Origin: UBA5448 sp045536965
GTDB taxonomy: Bacteria; Bacillota; Clostridia; Oscillospirales; SIG627
Reading direction: 5' to 3'
DNA: 64,000 nucleotides
Assembly (NCBI GenBank): GCA_045536965.1
Contig: JAZSON010000029.1
Span: 1 to 64,000, forward strand
Shown piece by piece: positions 59,279 to 64,000 of this stretch. The first letter of the stretch is position 1. Each line of letters opens with the position of its first letter. A program made the translations under genes and the position numbers. Under the pieces are notes generated by a model, which saw only the letters and a program-made list of their open reading frames with translations, was not told where the DNA came from and ran no database searches.

Positions 59279-61714
59279 ATGCCCAAACGTTTTCCCGAAA
59301 ATGAGCAAGAAGACGGGCGCGCTTTACCGCCTCCCTCTTCCTCTGAACAACATAAACGAAAAAAGTCAAAAGAGCCGCGGGGCATTTCCCCCGTTGCTTT
59401 GCAGATTATTCCCATTGTTTTAGTGGCAGTGGCGCTGTTTTTGATTGTTTGTCTTTTCTTCTCTTCCAGCGAGGTCGTCGGCGGTCTCGGAAGATTTATC
59501 CGCAATCTTTTGCTTGGTTTATTTGCTGCGGGTGGTATTCTCATCCCTTGCCTTATGATTTTGCAGGCATTTACGCTTCGCAAGGACTTAAAATGCGGAA
59601 CCTACCGATATAAGTGGATCGTTTCGTTTTTTGTTATTTTGATCGTCTCTCTTCTCAACGCCCTGTTTTTTCCGCCCGTTTCCCAAGCGATAGACCGGAT
59701 GTATGAAAACGGAATCGCCTTAACGGGTGGCGGCGTTGTGGGTGGGTTTCTTTACTATATCGTCGAAATGGCTATAGGTCCCATCGGCGTGGGAATTTTG
59801 TGTGTTGTTTCTCTGTTTATTCTTATTTCTTTGCTTTGTAATTTCCCGCCGCTTGACGTATTGAAGGCATTTTGGAATTGGATTCTATCGCTTCTTCGCG
59901 AAGATCCCGACTCTGCCGTCAAAGAAAAGAAGGTTTTTCAAAAAAAAGAGAAAGAAAAGCCCGTGGTTGAAACCACTTTTGTGGATCCGGAAGCCCCGCC
60001 CGCCTCGGAGCGAACCGAGGAAGGATATGCCAGAGAACAAAAAGGCAGTCCGTTGTCCATCTTTTCTTCCGATCGTGAGAATGATACCGAGATAACAACC
60101 GATTCCACGCCGTCCTTTGAACCTGATGAAAAAACATCAGCGGCGACAATCGAATCCGAGGATACTTTCGAGGAAATCTTGGAAGAAGCGCCTTGGGTGG
60201 AAGATGATTCCGAAAAGAGCGAATATTGTTTCCCGCCCATTTCTCTTTTGCGTGACGATCCCATTTCAGGAAATGTCGATCCCCGTGAATGTGAAGCGGT
60301 TGCCCGTAAATTGGTGGAGACCCTTGCGAGTTTCGGGGTGCGTACCACCCTGCAACATATATCACACGGCCCTGCCATCACCCGTTATGAGCTTTTGCCG
60401 GATGTTGGGGTGCGCGTAAAATCCATCGCCAATCTTTCGGACGATATTGCCATGCGACTGGCATCTTCGGGTATTCGTATCGAAGCACCCATCCCGGGTA
60501 AAGAAGCCGTGGGTATTGAAGTGCCCAATAAAAACGTTGACATTGTGTATGTCCGTCAGTTGATCGACACACCCGAATTTCGCAATGCGCCGAGTAAAGT
60601 TACCACCTGTTTGGGCATGGACGTTGCGGGTAAACCCATCTTTTGCGACCTAGCGAAAATGCCTCACCTGCTTGTCGCGGGTGCAACGGGTATGGGTAAG
60701 TCGGCGTGTATCAACAGTTTGCTCACCAGTATTTTATATAAAGCCACGCCCGATGAAGTCAAGCTGATTCTCATTGACCCGAAAAAGGTTGAATTCGGTA
60801 TCTATAACAGCCTGCCCCATTTGCTGGTGCCTGTTGTGACCGACCCCAGAAAAGCCGCAGGCGCTCTGTGCTGGGCGGTGGGTGAGATGGATCGCCGTTT
60901 CACCTTGATCGAAAATATGAATGTTCGTACCGTGCAGGCGTATAATCAGGCAATCGCGGGTAATCCTGCCATGGAAAGATTGCCGCAGATCGTCATTGTA
61001 ATAGACGAGCTTGCCGATTTGATGATGACGGCGCGCGATGAGGTGGAAAGCTCCATTTGTCGTTTGGCGCAAAAAGCCCGTGCTGCGGGTATGCATTTGT
61101 GTATTGCAACCCAACGACCCTCTACCGACGTAATTACCGGCTTGATGAAAGCCAACATTCCTTCCCGTATCGCTTTTACGGTAGCATCGCAGGTTGACTC
61201 CCGCGTTATTATCGATATGATCGGCGCTGAAAAGCTGATCGGTCGCGGTGACATGCTGTATGCACCTGTCGGACTCTTAAAACCGATGCGTGTACAGGGC
61301 GCTTTCATCACCGACGGCGAAGTGGAGGCGGTGACCGATTTTATTCGCCAATCCGTTGCCACCGAATATGATGACAGTGTTATGGAAAGCATTGAGCAAA
61401 ATGCCGCTCTTTGCGGAAACAAGGGTAAAAAAGGCGGCGAAGAGGAGGAAGGAGAGGGCAGACCGAGTGTCAGCCTCGATTCCGATCCTTTACTCATTCG
61501 TGCGGCAGAGCTTGCTTTTTCGCAGGGATCCATTGCTGTTTCTCAGTTGCAACGTGATTTGCAAGTGGGGTATCCCCGCGCAGGAGCCTTGGTGGATAAA
61601 CTCCATAAGATCGGTGTGGTTGGACCTTACTGCGGTTCTAAACCCCGACAAGTCGTGATGACCTACGAGGAGTTTCAGGAATTGAGAATGCGCCAGGAAT
61701 CAAGACTGGATTAA
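59279..61714 (+). CDS. DNA translocase FtsK/SpoIIIE
   Basis: Septal DNA pump that moves chromosomes at division or into the forespore. It is 811 aa with about four N-terminal membrane helices (about 38-190), an acidic linker, the alpha/beta motor domain (VPNKNVDIVYVRQLI; Walker A AGATGMGKSACINSLL about 464; Walker B IVIVIDELADLMM about 574; RIAFTVASQVDSRVIIDMIGAEKL) and a C-terminal winged-helix gamma domain for SRS/KOPS reading (ISVSQL-type: GSIAVSQLQRDLQVGYPRAGALVD). Whether it is the vegetative or sporulation paralogue is not decided. Confidence 0.96.
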   Translation: MPKRFPENEQEDGRALPPPSSSEQHKRKKSKEPRGISPVALQIIPIVLVAVALFLIVCLFFSSSEVVGGLGRFIRNLLLGLFAAGGILIPCLMILQAFTLRKDLKCGTYRYKWIVSFFVILIVSLLNALFFPPVSQAIDRMYENGIALTGGGVVGGFLYYIVEMAIGPIGVGILCVVSLFILISLLCNFPPLDVLKAFWNWILSLLREDPDSAVKEKKVFQKKEKEKPVVETTFVDPEAPPASERTEEGYAREQKGSPLSIFSSDRENDTEITTDSTPSFEPDEKTSAATIESEDTFEEILEEAPWVEDDSEKSEYCFPPISLLRDDPISGNVDPRECEAVARKLVETLASFGVRTTLQHISHGPAITRYELLPDVGVRVKSIANLSDDIAMRLASSGIRIEAPIPGKEAVGIEVPNKNVDIVYVRQLIDTPEFRNAPSKVTTCLGMDVAGKPIFCDLAKMPHLLVAGATGMGKSACINSLLTSILYKATPDEVKLILIDPKKVEFGIYNSLPHLLVPVVTDPRKAAGALCWAVGEMDRRFTLIENMNVRTVQAYNQAIAGNPAMERLPQIVIVIDELADLMMTARDEVESSICRLAQKARAAGMHLCIATQRPSTDVITGLMKANIPSRIAFTVASQVDSRVIIDMIGAEKLIGRGDMLYAPVGLLKPMRVQGAFITDGEVEAVTDFIRQSVATEYDDSVMESIEQNAALCGNKGKKGGEEEEGEGRPSVSLDSDPLLIRAAELAFSQGSIAVSQLQRDLQVGYPRAGALVDKLHKIGVVGPYCGSKPRQVVMTYEEFQELRMRQESRLD

Positions 61715-61735
61715 GTGACGGTTAGATAAAAAATA

Positions 61736-61793
61736 AAAAAGCCGATTGGCGAAGTGTCCTTAACGGGACCCCGCCAATCGGCTTTGGTTTTTT
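61736..61793. terminator. Bidirectional terminator
   Basis: AAAGCCGATTGGCG and CGCCAATCGGCTTT arms with a 22 nt loop, flanked by A and T runs, between convergent genes. Confidence 0.8.
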
Positions 61794-62637
61794 ACATGGT
61801 TTCGTTTTTGCGATAGTCGGATGGAGACAGACCTGTTTCCTGCTTGAATAATCGGGAAAAATACAGCGGGTCTGCGATGCCTACCGCTGCAGCAACCGTT
61901 TTTAATGGCCAGTTGGTATGGGTGAGTAATTCGGCGGCGCGACGCATACGCACCTGACTCAAATAAGCGGTGGGGGTCATACCCGTGAGTTTTTTGACTA
62001 AAAAGCGGTAGCGGCCTGCCGACAGATGGGCTTGTTCGGCAAGCAACGGTACAGTCAACGGCTCAGCGAAATGCTGTTGGATATAAAGCAGGGTTGACGC
62101 GATGGTATTGGCTGCCGAGATTTCGGGCGAGGGATGAAACCTGTCGGATTTTCGTCGGAATGAAAGTAATATATTTTCCAGCTTTGAACGACAAGCCAGT
62201 TCAAAATAGGAATCACGTACCACGAATTCCCGCATGAGATCTTTGATGGCATCGGCAAGTCGCTCGTCTATGCCGATGTTTATGGGTGTGCAGAATGGAA
62301 AAGCACATTCCTTTACCAACTTTTCCGCATCATTTCCCGTAAAGTGAATATAGAGATAAACGATTTTTTCGTTTTGATTGTGGTATGTATAGGTGGTTTC
62401 AGGGGGGTAAAGGAATAACTGTCCGGGGTTGAGAACAAAGTTTTTGTCTCCCGCTTTACCGTACAGCGTGCCCTCCCACATGTATTGCAAATAGTAATCT
62501 TTGCGTGTCAAAGGATTGGCCACAAAGGGCTTTTCTATTACGATGATACCCGTCGCGTTGATTTGCAGGGGGAGTCCCATGTTTTCAGTATCGCTGTTTT
62601 CGCCGAGCTTAAATAGCCGATAGCCTTGTGATTTCAT
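61792..62637 (-). CDS. AraC-family transcriptional regulator
   Basis: A 281 aa regulator: an N-terminal cupin-type sensor domain (NFVLNPGQLFLYPPETTYTYH) and a C-terminal double HTH (about 180-280: VPLLAEQAHLSAGRYRFLVKK; VAAAVGIADPLYFSRLFKQETGLSPSDYRK). Usually controls sugar uptake or degradation genes; no such target is adjacent. Confidence 0.93.
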   Translation of the reverse strand: MKSQGYRLFKLGENSDTENMGLPLQINATGIIVIEKPFVANPLTRKDYYLQYMWEGTLYGKAGDKNFVLNPGQLFLYPPETTYTYHNQNEKIVYLYIHFTGNDAEKLVKECAFPFCTPINIGIDERLADAIKDLMREFVVRDSYFELACRSKLENILLSFRRKSDRFHPSPEISAANTIASTLLYIQQHFAEPLTVPLLAEQAHLSAGRYRFLVKKLTGMTPTAYLSQVRMRRAAELLTHTNWPLKTVAAAVGIADPLYFSRLFKQETGLSPSDYRKNETM

Positions 62638-62658
62638 ATTTTCGCTCCGTGAAATGTT

Positions 62659-62700
62659 AAAACGCCCCGAGAAATGTTTGTGTTTCCTCGGGGCGTTGAA
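62659..62700 (-). terminator. Terminator of the 62703 gene
   Basis: AACGCCCCGAG and CTCGGGGCGTT arms with T run on the minus strand. Confidence 0.75.
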
Positions 62701-62702
62701 TT

Positions 62703-64000
62703 TTATTCGTTTTCTGTCGATTTTGCCATCATGGCTCCGACTTTTGCATTGGTGTTTCCGCCCACTGTGAGGGTAAACGTATTGTCAAGCGTCAACTCCC
62801 CTTTGGATGTGGGGAAAGAACCTTTGATGGTAAATGTGTGGGAGAGGAGGGATTTGTCCGATTTGTTGATGACCATGGTGCCGACTTGGGTTTCGAGCAC
62901 GGTGTCTTCATCCTCATAAACCAATCCGTCCACATCTTCTGTAAAGATAGAAACGAGCGCCTCGTTTGCAAGGCCGAATGCCATGGTGTCATTTAACGTA
63001 TAGGTTATGGTATAGGTGTCTTTTTCTTCTTTGATCGAGGCAGTGGTCAGCATATTGACGGTTGAACTGTAAAAGTCGTAATAACTTGCAAAGGAATTGA
63101 GATAAGTCAGTTCCGTGGGAGTATATTCGGATATTTCACCGTTTTGGTTTACTGTGGTCAAACCGTTTTTATATTCCTCGTTGAATTGATCGGTGCTGAG
63201 CACTTTGTCATCTTCTGTCATGACAACCGTAGCCGACATGGTGGCGTGGAGTTTGCCGTCAAGCGTTTCGCGCAAAAGCGTAATATCGGTGGTTTGAGAA
63301 GCCGTTTTCTTTTGCATGGAAGCGGTGATCTCGTTTTTAGCGGTGACTGCCAATGCTTCGAAATCATCGAGAGGGGCATAGGCGTTGTTGAGATAATGTA
63401 CGGCTGTTAAGGAATCAAGAGGAATGGCCGTGATGTGGCTCGGGATTGTCAAGGGATTGAAGGTGATGGCAGAGGTGTTTTCTTTGAAATCGTATACCAA
63501 TGTGCGTTGATAGACGTCCTCGTTGTAAGTAAGATAGGTGCCTTTCACGGTCATGATATCCGAAGAAACATATCCGTCTTCCATGATGATGCAAGTACCC
63601 GAAATATTTTCGGGCGAAAGGGTGGTCGGAGCATAGGAACCCATTCGATCACGCAGATCTTTGAGCAATGTTTCATCGGGGGTAGAGTAGGAAATGGTAT
63701 AGGTGCCGTCGGCGTTTCGTTTGCCCGAATAAACGGTGAAATCACCTTTGGAATCCAGACAATAGTCATAACCGAGCAAAACTTCTACTTCTTCGGGGGT
63801 ACAAGGGGCGCGATAGAAGGAATTGATGTCATAGTTGTTGGTATATGCTTGTCCGCCGACATAGAAAAACAGAAAAGGAGAAACCGCGCCGGTGTAATCG
63901 ATGATGCTTCCGTTGAGGGAGACGGCCATTTTTTCCCCGCCGATGTCGGTGTATACACGATGTTCCTCGATAAAAGAGGTGTAATCGTATAAAGTGTTGT
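62703..64000 (-). CDS. Large beta-rich protein of unknown function, N-terminus outside the window
   Basis: The frame is open from the right edge, so the start lies beyond 64000; at least 432 residues are visible. The sequence is acidic, Thr/Tyr-rich and beta-stranded (GTYTISYSTPDETLLK; TYTITYTLNDTMAFG), with repeated strand patterns typical of extracytoplasmic lipoproteins of Clostridia. No catalytic motif is seen. The ATG at 63929 is internal to the longer frame. Confidence 0.7.
   Translation of the reverse strand, partial: NTLYDYTSFIEEHRVYTDIGGEKMAVSLNGSIIDYTGAVSPFLFFYVGGQAYTNNYDINSFYRAPCTPEEVEVLLGYDYCLDSKGDFTVYSGKRNADGTYTISYSTPDETLLKDLRDRMGSYAPTTLSPENISGTCIIMEDGYVSSDIMTVKGTYLTYNEDVYQRTLVYDFKENTSAITFNPLTIPSHITAIPLDSLTAVHYLNNAYAPLDDFEALAVTAKNEITASMQKKTASQTTDITLLRETLDGKLHATMSATVVMTEDDKVLSTDQFNEEYKNGLTTVNQNGEISEYTPTELTYLNSFASYYDFYSSTVNMLTTASIKEEKDTYTITYTLNDTMAFGLANEALVSIFTEDVDGLVYEDEDTVLETQVGTMVINKSDKSLLSHTFTIKGSFPTSKGELTLDNTFTLTVGGNTNAKVGAMMAKSTENE

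Overview
The window reads as a chromosome segment of an anaerobic, endospore-forming Clostridia bacterium, probably gut-associated. The basis is a complete spoIIIA operon (AA-AH), spoIVA, gpr, spoVG and a SigH-like sigma factor, an Rnf-type electron-transport operon, TTGACA/TATAAT promoters, GGAGG ribosome binding sites, and short-repeat families that I recall from gut Firmicutes. The taxon below class level is inference.

Layout. 1-2330: the broken end of an integrated element, consisting of a kdpD fragment abutting a Tn916-type integrase gene with arm-type direct repeats, directly upstream of ychF. 2375-11404: housekeeping (ychF, an acyl-CoA synthetase, an aldehyde dehydrogenase, tRNA-Glu, yhbY, ylxM-ffh-rpsP-khpA, spoIVA and a small conserved protein). 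11596-14511: a cohesin/cadherin-like surface protein, a BspA-like lipoprotein and folA. 14618-19390: spoIIIAA-AH on the minus strand. 19510-24514: rpmG-secE-nusG-rplK-rplA, a ROK-like gene, then rplJ-rplL, with candidate L1 and L10 leaders; rpoB does not follow. 24616-33676: lipoproteins, a NagB-like protein, a MATE transporter, an oxidoreductase, mtaB, a NERD protein, murC and spoVG. 33725-37792: rnfCDGEA without rnfB. 37937-44704: a zinc-ribbon protein, a sigma factor, a DUF4364-like protein, gpr, rsmA, an EamA transporter, a TSCPD protein, an M20 peptidase and a STAS protein.

44705-50625 is an AT-rich accessory island ending at tRNA-Gly. It carries small unrelated genes, all on the minus strand. 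The 3' ends of five genes and of the tRNA run into variants of one module: in its fuller copies a CAAATT/AATTTG inverted repeat, a conserved tail, a hairpin with a GTAGACAAA motif whose stem covaries between copies, and an array of short palindromes joined by TATATCATC/GATGATATA linkers. One gene in the island encodes a four-helix-bundle (S23/Avd-like) protein that lies inside the repeats. This is the best candidate in the window for an undescribed system. A separate MITE-like palindromic element sits in the same island.

50801-64000 returns to ordinary content: phosphoesterases, a TraB/GumN-like lipoprotein, a three-gene operon of unknown function, trpS, an aminotransferase, a RACo-like protein, rpmB, ftsK/spoIIIE, an AraC regulator and an edge-truncated protein.
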